Shown here piece after piece: positions 24,177 to 31,322 of a DNA stretch of 58,932 bases; within the stretch, counting starts at the first letter, position 1, and each line of letters starts with the position of its first letter. The DNA lies in contig PBLG01000002.1 of NCBI GenBank assembly GCA_002722315.1, positions 31,017 through 89,948 of the forward strand, in the 5' to 3' direction. Position numbers and translations under genes: made by a program. The stretch is from Lysobacterales bacterium. Its GTDB lineage: Bacteria; Pseudomonadota; Gammaproteobacteria; Xanthomonadales; Wenzhouxiangellaceae. The notes beneath the pieces are model-generated. The model did not search any database, was not told where the DNA came from, and saw nothing but the letters and a program-made list of their open reading frames with translations.

Positions 24177-26168
24177 CTACCAGTGGATGCCGCGCATCAG
24201 GCTTGCAAACGCCATCTGCTCCTGGGTCACCCTGCTCTCGCCTTTTTCCGGCCTTTCGCCGCGTGCCGCGGCGGAATCGGGAAACATCCGGTAGGCCGAA
24301 TTCATCACGATCTCCGAGATCTTCGGCGCCACGCCGTGCAGCACCTGGCCGAATATGCCCAGCCGTGTGGCGATGCGCTGCGGCCTGTAGATGACCGCCT
24401 GCTTGACCATGTCGGCTGCGTCCTCGGGCGTGATCGTGGGCACCGACTCGTAGATCTTGGTCGGCGCGATCATCGGGGTGCGCACCAGCGGCATGTTGAT
24501 CGTGGTGAACGCCACACCGGTATCGTTGAACTCCGCCGCCGCACAGCGCGAGAACGCATCCAGCGCCGCCTTGGACGCGACGTAGGCCGAGAAACGGGGC
24601 GCGTTGGTCAACACGCCGATCGACGAAATATTGATGATATGTCCGCTGCGGCGCTCCTCCATCACAGGCAACAGGCCCAGGATCATCTTCAGCGAACCGA
24701 AATAGTTGAGCTGCATGCAGCGCTCGAAATCGTGGAACCGGTCGTAGGAGAGGTTGATCGAGCGGCGTATCGAGCGCCCGGCGTTGTTGATCAGCACGTC
24801 GACCGCGCCGTGATCTGCAAGCACCTGCGCGCAAAGCTTGTCGGTCGCCGAATAATCGGCCAGGTCGCAGCTGTAGGTGAAGGCCGTGCCGCCCAGGGAT
24901 TCGATTTCCTTCTTCGTTTCCTTCAGTTCCGATTCCTTGCGCGCGACGACGATCACTTTCGCGCCGGCTTCGGCCATCATCAGCGCGGTTGCCTTGCCGA
25001 TGCCCGACGAGCCTCCGGTGACCAGCACCACCTTGTTCTTGACGTGGCCGCCGAGCGAACGGTCGATGAACAGTTCCGGATCCAGGTGGCGTTCCCAGTA
25101 GTCCCACAGCACCCATGCATAGTCGTCCAGCGGCGGCACCGAGATTCCCGTCCCCTTCAGCGCGCGATCGGTTTCGCGGGTGTCGAAGCTGGTGGGGTAA
25201 TTGAAGAATTTCAGCATGTCCCTGGGAATGCCGAGATCGCCCAGCACCTGGTTGATGATCCGCCGCACGGGCGGCAACATGCCCAGCCCCTGCTTGACCG
25301 GCTGCGGGATGAGGTTGAACAATCGCGCGTCGATACGCATCGACATCAAGGGCGCATGCGCGGCCTCGGCGAACAGGTTCATGACTTCGCCGATGCGCTT
25401 GGGGTTCGGGTCGGTCAAGTGGAAGCAGGTGTTGTCCAGCTTCGGCTTGTGGGCGATGTGATACATTGCCCTGGCAACGAAATCCACCGGCACCAGGTTG
25501 ATCCGCCCGCCTTCGAGGCCCAGGGTCGGCACCCAGGGCGGCAGCATGCGCCGCAGCTTCTGGATCAGCTTGAAGAAATAGTACGGCCCGTCGATCTTGT
25601 CGATTTCGCCTGTCTTCGAATGTCCGACCACGATGCCGGGGCGATAGATTCGCCACGGAATCTCGCATCGGCGCCTGACCAGCCCCTCGGATTCGTGCTT
25701 GGTCCGAAAATAGGGATGGTCCAGGCCCGTCGCCTCCTCGAACATGTCCTCGCGGAACGAACCCTGGAACATGCCGGCCGCGGCAATCGACGAGGTGTGG
25801 TGGAAGCACTTCGCACCGACCGTGGCGGCGAAATCCATCGCATTCTGGGTTCCCTCGATATTGACCTTTTCCTGCGACTCGGCGCTGGCGCTCAGGTCGT
25901 AGACCGCGGCCAGGTGGAAAACGTGCTTGACCTTCCCGCCGAGCTTGTCCATGTCGGCCCTGGAGACCCCCAGTTTCGGCTTGGTGAGATCACCGCCGAC
26001 AGCGATGACACGCTTGCTCGCTTCGCTCCAGCGGTCAGCGACCAGCGCGTTGAATTTCTTCTTCGAGCCGCGGCGCACCAGCACGTAGATATTGCCGCGA
26101 CGCTTGAGCAACTGATCGATGAGGTTGCGGCCGATGAATCCAGTCCCGCCGGTCACGAAATAGCTCAT
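24177..26168 (-). CDS. two-domain fatty acyl-CoA/ACP reductase (fatty-alcohol-forming, Marinobacter type)
   Basis: A 663-residue fusion of two Rossmann reductases. The N-terminal extended-SDR/male-sterility-like half has TGGTGFIG (6-13) and YFRTK (Tyr153, Lys157), while the C-terminal short-chain dehydrogenase has TGGSSGIG (384-391) and YVASK (Tyr529, Lys533). Length and long motifs (HVFHLAAVYD, EDMFEEATGLDHPY, NNAGRSIRRS, GVLTNAPRFSAY and a terminus ending MRGIHW) closely match the Marinobacter enzyme Maqu_2507, which reduces acyl-CoA or acyl-ACP to fatty alcohol. The ATG at 26168 has AAGGAG just upstream. It would supply alcohol to the WS/DGAT at 29777 for wax esters. Confidence 0.93.
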   Translation of the reverse strand: MSYFVTGGTGFIGRNLIDQLLKRRGNIYVLVRRGSKKKFNALVADRWSEASKRVIAVGGDLTKPKLGVSRADMDKLGGKVKHVFHLAAVYDLSASAESQEKVNIEGTQNAMDFAATVGAKCFHHTSSIAAAGMFQGSFREDMFEEATGLDHPYFRTKHESEGLVRRRCEIPWRIYRPGIVVGHSKTGEIDKIDGPYYFFKLIQKLRRMLPPWVPTLGLEGGRINLVPVDFVARAMYHIAHKPKLDNTCFHLTDPNPKRIGEVMNLFAEAAHAPLMSMRIDARLFNLIPQPVKQGLGMLPPVRRIINQVLGDLGIPRDMLKFFNYPTSFDTRETDRALKGTGISVPPLDDYAWVLWDYWERHLDPELFIDRSLGGHVKNKVVLVTGGSSGIGKATALMMAEAGAKVIVVARKESELKETKKEIESLGGTAFTYSCDLADYSATDKLCAQVLADHGAVDVLINNAGRSIRRSINLSYDRFHDFERCMQLNYFGSLKMILGLLPVMEERRSGHIINISSIGVLTNAPRFSAYVASKAALDAFSRCAAAEFNDTGVAFTTINMPLVRTPMIAPTKIYESVPTITPEDAADMVKQAVIYRPQRIATRLGIFGQVLHGVAPKISEIVMNSAYRMFPDSAAARGERPEKGESRVTQEQMAFASLMRGIHW

Positions 26169-26207
26169 CTGGGGATTCTCCTTGGCTTCTGCTTGAGTCG
26201 TAGCTGC

Positions 26208-26369
26208 TAAGAGTAACGGCGTTGACGTCCCAGCGCCAGTCCGGGATGCGAATTCCGGGGAAGCTCCGAACGACCCTGCGTGGACGAAAACCATGTGGAC
26301 GGGCGAAATCGCTGCCCTTCGGATTGACCTTCAGATGCTCCCATGCTAAGAAGAGGGTCTGTACTCTTA
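26208..26369. promoter_or_regulatory. inverted 8-bp repeat bracketing the divergent reductase/ACBP promoters
   Basis: TAAGAGTA (26208-26215) is mirrored by TACTCTTA (26362-26369), one half near each gene start in the 219-bp divergent region. Such paired sites suggest a common regulator, possibly the TetR protein encoded at 26670. No dimer-sized palindrome surrounds either half, so the assignment is tentative. Confidence 0.3.
26324..26352 (+). promoter_or_regulatory. candidate sigma-70 promoter of the ACBP/TetR operon
   Basis: TTGACC (26324-26329), a 17-bp spacer and TAAGAA (26347-26352) precede the acyl-CoA-binding gene by about 35 bp. The -35 element is good and the -10 is weak. The second TAAGAGTA-type half-site overlaps the expected transcript start. 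Confidence 0.4.
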
Positions 26370-26387
26370 ATCGAAAAAAGGGAGCCG

Positions 26388-26648
26388 ATGGTGAGTGATC
26401 TGAAGCAGGAATTCGAGCAGGCCTCCGAACGGGTGAAGCAGCTCGAGCAGCGACCGGACAACGATACCCTGTTGAAGCTCTATGCCTTGTACAAGCAGGG
26501 GGCGGAAGGCGACGTCAGCGGGGAACGCCCCGGTTTCTTCGATTTCGTCGGCGTGGCCAAGTACGAGGCCTGGGAGAAGCTCAAGGGTACCGACCAGGAA
26601 GACGCGAAGAAGCGCTACATCGAGCTGGTCGATTCGCTGACCGGCTGA
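26388..26648 (+). CDS. acyl-CoA-binding protein (ACBP)
   Basis: An 86-residue ACBP, the four-helix carrier of long-chain acyl-CoA in the cytoplasm. It shows the conserved LKLYALYKQGAEGDV block (ligand-binding Tyr and Lys), RPGFFDFVGVAKYEAW and the terminal KKRYIELVDSL. Its length is the family standard. GGGAG is just upstream of the ATG. It is divergent from the acyl reductase and 21 nt ahead of the TetR gene. ACBP is uncommon in bacteria, and here it would shuttle acyl-CoA to the reductase and WS/DGAT. Confidence 0.95.
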   Translation: MVSDLKQEFEQASERVKQLEQRPDNDTLLKLYALYKQGAEGDVSGERPGFFDFVGVAKYEAWEKLKGTDQEDAKKRYIELVDSLTG

Positions 26649-26669
26649 GTCCGGCGCGTCGACCGATGC

Positions 26670-27293
26670 ATGTCACGCTCTCGCACCCCCGAACGGATTG
26701 CCGAAACGGCGCTGCAGCTTTTCAACAGCTACGGCGAGCCGAACGTGACCACCAATCGGATCGCCGATGAGCTGGAAATCAGCCCGGGCAATCTGCACTA
26801 CCACTTCAAGACAAAGCAAAGCCTGATCGACGAGTTGTTCGGCCGCTACGAGCAGCGCATGCTCGAGCTGCTCGGCGGCGACGGCATCGAGCACGCCGAG
26901 GTCGAAGACGCCTGGCTGTTTTTGCACCTGGTGTTCGAAAACATCGCCGACTACAGGTTCATTTACAGAGATCTGAGCGAGCTGTGCGCCAGGAGCCGGG
27001 ACCTGCGCACACGCATCCGCGCGATCCTGAAGCTGTCGCTGCGCACCGCATCCGATCTGCTCGCGGGCATGGAGCGCAGCGGCCAGCTCGAGGCGCAGCC
27101 GCTGGAACGCGAGTCGGTGGTGCGCAACATCGTGCTCATCAGCAGCTACTGGATCGCATTCGACCAGGTCATGGAACCGGACGTCGAGCCCCGGCCGGAC
27201 CGCGCCGCAATCCAGGTCATGAGCCTGGTCAGCCCGTACCTGCGCGGCCCGGCACGAGAGCAGTTCGAACACCTCGCCAACGCCTACCGCTGA
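26670..27293 (+). CDS. TetR/AcrR-family transcriptional regulator
   Basis: A 207-residue TetR regulator. The N-terminal helix-turn-helix (about 8-52) reads RIAETALQLFNSYG..NVTTNRIADELEISPGNLHYHF. The C-terminal ligand domain includes ENIADYRFIYRDLSELCARS, resembling the subgroup of TetR proteins that sense acyl-CoA or fatty acids (inference). It is co-directional with ACBP at a 21-bp distance, so it probably controls the wax-ester genes and itself. Its last 27 nt recur with 3 mismatches at 27361-27387. Confidence 0.92.
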   Translation: MSRSRTPERIAETALQLFNSYGEPNVTTNRIADELEISPGNLHYHFKTKQSLIDELFGRYEQRMLELLGGDGIEHAEVEDAWLFLHLVFENIADYRFIYRDLSELCARSRDLRTRIRAILKLSLRTASDLLAGMERSGQLEAQPLERESVVRNIVLISSYWIAFDQVMEPDVEPRPDRAAIQVMSLVSPYLRGPAREQFEHLANAYR

Positions 27294-27360
27294 TCCGTGC
27301 CTTTTTTCTTTTTAAGCAGGCGCCGATCCCGAAGCCAACCGGGTTCCCCTGCCTCGGCTC

Positions 27361-27387
27361 GAACCCCTAGCCAAAGCCTACCGCTGA
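27361..27387 (+). repeat. partial duplication of the TetR gene 3' end
   Basis: These 27 nt match 27267-27293, the last eight codons plus stop of the TetR gene, at 24 of 27 positions. The intervening 67 nt include T-rich tracts around 27301-27313. This may be a replication slippage or insertion scar, or a remnant of an att-like duplication. Confidence 0.55.
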
Positions 27388-27434
27388 AACTGCCCGTTGG
27401 TCTTGTCTGGCCCTCGACCGAGGGGGGCTTCGAT

Positions 27435-27512
27435 CCAGGATCGTGCCGGGTGCGCCCGCCTCGGTTCGACGCGTGGCGAGGCCCTCGGTGGGCGCACCCG
27501 ACCCGATCCTGG
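27435..27512. repeat. palindromic repeat, family B copy 2
   Basis: A 23-nt arm at 27435-27457 (begins CCAGGATCG, ends GGGTGCGCCC) pairs with 27490-27512 apart from two or three mismatches. The loop carries the 22-nt block (27461-27482) identical to 12217-12238. The stem shares no sequence with copy 1. Confidence 0.8.
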
Positions 27513-27647
27513 CGCACAAAGGCATTCATCCCGATCGTCTCAGGCAGGCAAGAACACACCGCAAGACAATCCCGCCTGATGCGCGACCACCTCGTAGCGA
27601 GGAACGCTCAGGTGCCGTGACTGTGGCGTTTCACGACCGGAGACACC

Positions 27648-27676
27648 CGCAGGCGTAGCAGCGCTACGTCGAGGAC
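27648..27676. repeat. family C core, copy 1 (degenerate stem)
   Basis: A 29-nt block containing the palindrome CGTAGCAGCGCTACG, identical to 27897-27925. To its left lies an arm (about 27593-27640) similar to the left arm of copy 2, but the right side (with a run of seven A) no longer pairs, so this copy is partly decayed or recombined. Confidence 0.7.
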
Positions 27677-27820
27677 TGTCGACCGAGCAAAAAAAGTGAT
27701 CGAAGCGAAGGAAAATCCCGGCTCGAGGGGCGCTGTGTCGTAGCGAGGGACGTCCAGGTGCGGCCACCAGGGCGATTTGTGACCCAGCGCAGGAATGCGG
27801 ATGCTCTTTCTGAACCTTAT

Positions 27821-27999
27821 TCCGCCTTGTGGCGGGCTGGTTCGTCGCGAGGGCGTCGTGAGTGCCGTGCCTGGGCTGATTTGCGACAGGTTCGAACCGC
27901 AGGCGTAGCAGCGCTACGTCGAGGATTCGAGCCCGAGCAAAGCAGCCCAGGCGCGGTGCTCACGGCGGCCGCAGTAGAACCAGTCCGCCACAAGGCGGA
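27821..27999. repeat. palindromic repeat, family C copy 2 (complete hairpin)
   Basis: A 179-bp hairpin. Arms of about 75 nt run from TCCGCCTTGTGGCGG (27821) to TTCGAA (27896) and return from TTCGAGCC (27926) to GGCGGA (27999), pairing at most positions. The apex is the 29-nt core (27897-27925), which is itself palindromic. It abuts the phasin terminator. Confidence 0.85.
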
Positions 28000-28001
28000 A
28001 C

Positions 28002-28029
28002 AAAAAAACCCGGGCACGGTGGCCCGGGT
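28002..28029 (-). terminator. intrinsic terminator of the phasin gene
   Basis: On the minus strand an 8-bp perfect stem (ACCCGGGC/GCCCGGGT, 6-nt loop) is followed by seven T, a textbook Rho-independent terminator about 70 bp past the phasin stop. A run of A on the other side also gives a short T-tract for the opposite strand, so it may act in both directions. Confidence 0.85.
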
Positions 28030-28100
28030 AAAAAAGCAGCACTACTGGAGCAAAGTCCGGCTGCTTCGGGGTAGACCTCTTTCGGGCGGCGCGAAGCCGC

Positions 28101-28694
28101 TCAGGAAGAAGAGTCGGAAGAAGCGCCTGAAGAACCGGTCGAAGCCGACGTCTTCTTGGTGGTCTTCTTGGTCGTCTTGGCAGCCGTCGAGCTCTTCTGC
28201 GCCTTGGCGAGTTCGCGAACGCGCGTATTGAGTTCCTGGACCCGCTTGCTCAGCTCCTGGATTTCGTCGGAGGTCGGAACGCCGAGGCGCGAAAGCGCGC
28301 GTGCTACGCGTTCTTCGAAAACCTTCTCGAGCTTGTCCCAGTTCGTGCGGGCCTGTTCGCGTGCCTTGCCCACGCGGCCTTCGACATCGCTGCGTACGCC
28401 GCCGACGGCGTCTTCAGCCATCTTGCGACCCTTGCCTTCGAGCTTTTTTCCCTCGGAGACCAGGCGTTCGAACAGCTTCGAGCTTTCGCTGATGACCTGG
28501 CCCGTGGTTTCGTTGATCAGCTTGCCGCCGCGGCGGACGAGGTTGGTGCCTTCTTCCTGGGCCAGCGCGAATGCGCCGAGGCCGGCCAACCAGATTTCAT
28601 GTGCGTTATCCTGCACGTTGCTGGTCGACTTGCGGGCGGTCTTCTTGCTGACCTTCTTCTTCGCGACTTTCTTCTTGGCAGTCTTCTTGGCCAT
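28101..28694 (-). CDS. phasin (polyhydroxyalkanoate granule-associated protein)
   Basis: A 197-residue phasin of the PhaF/PhaI-like family. Residues 1-24 are a Lys/Ala-rich, histone-H1-like tail (KKTAKKKVAKKKVSKKTARK). The phasin helical region (about 28-165) contains NAHEIWLAGLGAFALAQEEG, then LVSEGKKLEGKGRK and a coiled coil IQELSKRVQELNTRVRELA. A Lys/Thr/Ser-rich tail ends the protein. GAGGTG lies 8 nt before the ATG. It would coat PHA or neutral-lipid inclusions and perhaps tether them to DNA through the basic tail, as PhaF does. No PHA synthase is in the window. Confidence 0.88.
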   Translation of the reverse strand: MAKKTAKKKVAKKKVSKKTARKSTSNVQDNAHEIWLAGLGAFALAQEEGTNLVRRGGKLINETTGQVISESSKLFERLVSEGKKLEGKGRKMAEDAVGGVRSDVEGRVGKAREQARTNWDKLEKVFEERVARALSRLGVPTSDEIQELSKRVQELNTRVRELAKAQKSSTAAKTTKKTTKKTSASTGSSGASSDSSS

Positions 28695-28750
28695 GTCTTT
28701 TCACCTCTTTCCGGTTCGGGTTTGCCCCGTTCCCGGGGCCGTTGTTGATC

Positions 28751-28779
28751 AATATAGGCCCTGAAATTAGAGCGGTCAC
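28751..28779 (-). promoter_or_regulatory. sigma-70 promoter of the phasin gene
   Basis: Read on the minus strand: GTGACC (28779-28774), a 17-bp spacer, then TATATT (28756-28751). Four of six -35 and five of six -10 bases match consensus. It lies about 57 bp upstream of the phasin ATG. Confidence 0.55.
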
Positions 28780-28782
28780 ACT

Positions 28783-28849
28783 AGGGAACCCCTGAATAAC
28801 CCGGCGCCGAGCGCGACGACGCCTGTGCGGGGTTGTTCAGAGGTTCCCT
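28783..28849. repeat. 20-bp-stem hairpin between divergent genes (family D)
   Basis: AGGGAACCCCTGAATAACCC (28783-28802) pairs with 28830-28849 with two mismatches, around a 27-nt loop. It lies between the phasin promoter and the TPR gene start. It shares no core with families A to C. It could be a repeat element or a structured leader of the TPR gene. Confidence 0.65.
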
Positions 28850-28939
28850 GGCGTGGTGGTCGAGGGTGCGCAGTCAGGCGCGGCTGGCCGCAGAATCGTA
28901 TGTACAATCGGGTCAGACGATTTCGAGGGAGTCTGATTC

Positions 28940-29716
28940 GTGGATACAAGCAAGTGGTCGGAATTTTCAGGCGATGCTGCGGCGTTCGACTATTCGGGCG
29001 GAAAACTGGAAAAGGCATGGGACGATCTGCACGCCGGCGATCGCGAGCCCTGGCCGCAGGAAAAGCCGATCCGGGAGGCCTGGCGCTCGTTTCACGGGGG
29101 CGACTTCGCCGCTGCCGTGGATGCCGCGCTGGCACACGGTGATTCGGCGCACGTGGTGGCCAACAAGGCATCGGGTATCTACGCCGATTACCTGGAAGAG
29201 GACGACCGAGTCAAGCAGGCCATCTACACCGCCGGCATCGCGCGCGCCGAAGCCGCCATGGACGCCGATCCCGACAACCCCAATTCGCACTATTTCCACG
29301 CCTACCACCTGGGCCGCTACAGCCAGAGCATCTCGATAGCCAAGGCGCTCAGCCAGGGACTCGGCGGAAAGATCAAGAAATCGCTGGACCGCGCCATCGA
29401 ACTCGAGCCGCTGCACGCCGAGGCGCACACGGCGCTGGGTCTCTACCACGCCGAAGTCATCTCCAAGGTAGGCAAGCTGGTCGGCTCGATGACCTACGGC
29501 GCCAGTGCCGACAAGTCGATGGAACATTTCGCTGAAGCCATCCGGATTTCGAACGCGCCGATCGCGTGGATCGAGTATGGAAACGGGCTTTACCTGCTGT
29601 ACGGCGACAAGCGGCTCGACGATTCCAACGAGGCCTATGCAAAGGCCGCCGGCATGAAGCCGATCGACGCAATGCAGGCGCTCGACATCGAGTACGCGCA
29701 CAATTCCCTGCCCTGA
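28940..29716 (+). CDS. TPR-like cytoplasmic protein
   Basis: A 258-residue protein of helical repeats with no signal peptide or membrane segment. TPR-like units are visible at about 55-75, 92-115 (AIYTAGIARAEAAMDADPDNPNSHYF), 125-160 (SLDRAIELEPLHAEAHTALGLYHAE) and 195-230. The GTG start at 28940 is preceded by AGGGAG at good spacing, and an alternative downstream start would lose the conserved N terminus. It is probably a scaffold or interaction protein; the partner is unknown. It sits between phasin and WS/DGAT, so a role in lipid-inclusion biology is conceivable but unproven. Confidence 0.75.
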   Translation: MDTSKWSEFSGDAAAFDYSGGKLEKAWDDLHAGDREPWPQEKPIREAWRSFHGGDFAAAVDAALAHGDSAHVVANKASGIYADYLEEDDRVKQAIYTAGIARAEAAMDADPDNPNSHYFHAYHLGRYSQSISIAKALSQGLGGKIKKSLDRAIELEPLHAEAHTALGLYHAEVISKVGKLVGSMTYGASADKSMEHFAEAIRISNAPIAWIEYGNGLYLLYGDKRLDDSNEAYAKAAGMKPIDAMQALDIEYAHNSLP

Positions 29717-29776
29717 CGGCCGAAGACGGGATTGCGCCGCGCTGCAGGTGGCTCCAGGGAACCTGAGAAGTTTCGG

Positions 29777-31252
29777 TCAGTCGGCCGTATTGTCGAGCCA
29801 GGCCTGGACGTGGTTCTCGACCTCTTCCGGGCTGCGGTTGATATCCGGACCCAGCATCATCACCAGGTGCAACAGGTTCTCGAACTCGATCGCGAAATTG
29901 TCCACCAGGCGCTCGGGATCCGAGACAAGCTTGTTGTCGGTGATTACGCCGCACGAGACCTGCTCGTTGTAGCTGAGTATGCTGATGCCCATGCCGATCG
30001 AGCCGCTTTGCGGCACCCAGAACATCATCTGGCCGATTTCCGAACCCGCCAGAAACAAGGATTTCTGCGGTCCCGGCACATTCGTGAGAACGGTGGTGGC
30101 CTTGCGCGCGAACAGTTCGAGCGCTGCCTGCTGAACCGCCGCCGGGGCCATGCCCACAGTTGCAAGCAGTCCCAGTGAAACGCTGGCCTGCTTCGAATTC
30201 TTCAGCTGATGCATGTTTTCGGCCACGCGATAGACCCGCGCGAGCGGGTTGGACTCCCAGATCGGCAGGTCGAGAAATACGGTGCCGAAGTGGTTGCCCA
30301 GGTCGCGCGCGTGCTCCAGCGGCCTCAGGTTGACCGGAATCGTGGCCCGGATCTCGAGTTCGGAAGGATCTTCGCCGTATTCGAGCAGGTAGCGGTGCAT
30401 GGCGCCGGTCATGATGCCTATCAGCGCATCGTTGACGGTGCAGCCCAGTGCCTGGCTGATCGCCTTGACTTCCAGCAGCGGCAGCGGCTTCGTCCAGGCG
30501 ACCTTCTTGCGAACGCCCAGCTTGCCCTTGAAGCGCGACGGGGGATCGTCCGACAGCAGCAGCATGGTCGCCAGTTCCGACAGGATCTCCGAGGCGCTGT
30601 CGGCGTAAGCGGTGGCCTGCGACGGCTCGCGAATCAGGTGCGCGGCCTCTTCGACCAGTTTGTAGCCGAAATGCTGCACCGCGTCTATGCCTTCGCGCGC
30701 CGGCTCCATCAGCCGCTTGAACACGTTCGACTCGCGAACCCGACGGCGCTTCCACTGCTCCGGCTCGACCAGCGCGGTCGACTTTTCGCGATTCGCATCG
30801 GTCAGCGAGAGCATCACCTGCACCAGCGCCATGCCGTCGGCGTAGCAATGATGAATACGGGTGACCAGCGCGGGCCCCTCGGCGTAGTTCTCGATGAAGT
30901 GGAACTGCCACAGCGGCCGGTACTTGTCCAGCGGGGTCGAGGCCAGTTCGGAGACGAATTCCTCCAGCTCTTCCTTGCCCGCGTCGCCCGGCAGCGCGAT
31001 GCGCCTGATATGCGAGGTCAGCTCGAAATCCTCGTCTTCTTCCCACCAGCACCCGCGCGCGGTCTGGACCGCCTTGTGGCGGAACCTCGGAAACGCGAGA
31101 AACCTCGACGCCACAACTTCCTTGAGCGTTTCGAAGTCCACCGACTCCCGCAGCACGATCACGCCGGTGATCATCATCAGGTTGGTCGGCTGTTCCATTC
31201 GCAGCCAGGCGGTATCGACCTTGGCGATGGGCTGGCGATGCGGATCGGTCAC
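29777..31252 (-). CDS. wax ester synthase/diacylglycerol acyltransferase (WS/DGAT)
   Basis: A 491-residue bifunctional O-acyltransferase that esterifies fatty alcohol or diacylglycerol with acyl-CoA. The catalytic HHxxxDG motif is HHCYADG at 134-140; PLW (YRPLWQF, 111-117), VNDALIG, the IPVNLRP segment and NVPGP also fit the family. The start codon is GTG (31252) with AAGGAA about 9 nt upstream. Together with the acyl reductase at 24177 and ACBP it completes wax-ester synthesis from acyl-CoA. Confidence 0.95.
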   Translation of the reverse strand: MTDPHRQPIAKVDTAWLRMEQPTNLMMITGVIVLRESVDFETLKEVVASRFLAFPRFRHKAVQTARGCWWEEDEDFELTSHIRRIALPGDAGKEELEEFVSELASTPLDKYRPLWQFHFIENYAEGPALVTRIHHCYADGMALVQVMLSLTDANREKSTALVEPEQWKRRRVRESNVFKRLMEPAREGIDAVQHFGYKLVEEAAHLIREPSQATAYADSASEILSELATMLLLSDDPPSRFKGKLGVRKKVAWTKPLPLLEVKAISQALGCTVNDALIGIMTGAMHRYLLEYGEDPSELEIRATIPVNLRPLEHARDLGNHFGTVFLDLPIWESNPLARVYRVAENMHQLKNSKQASVSLGLLATVGMAPAAVQQAALELFARKATTVLTNVPGPQKSLFLAGSEIGQMMFWVPQSGSIGMGISILSYNEQVSCGVITDNKLVSDPERLVDNFAIEFENLLHLVMMLGPDINRSPEEVENHVQAWLDNTAD

Positions 31253-31322
31253 GGTGTGGATTCCTTGGTTTCTTGTTCTGTTCGGCCGGGCCGCACGATT
31301 CTTTCATGCCGACAGGGGGTGG

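Larger units (their letters stand above)
27294..28100. other. 807-bp non-coding gap filled with palindromic repeats
   Basis: Between the convergent TetR and phasin genes no credible gene is present. The stretch holds the TetR-tail duplication, a family B hairpin (27435-27512), three diverged left-arm copies of family C (near 27592, 27738 and 27842), two exact 29-nt family C cores, one full family C hairpin and the phasin terminator. Short open frames here change frame across repeats and lack ribosome sites. Confidence 0.75.

Noticed and set aside
27300..27390. tRNA-like segment (GGTTCGAGCC on the minus strand)
   Set aside because: The flanking bases do not form a T-arm, acceptor or anticodon stem.
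27294..28100. Several short open frames in the repeat-filled gap
   Set aside because: They start and stop within hairpin arms, differ between repeat copies and lack ribosome sites or similarity.
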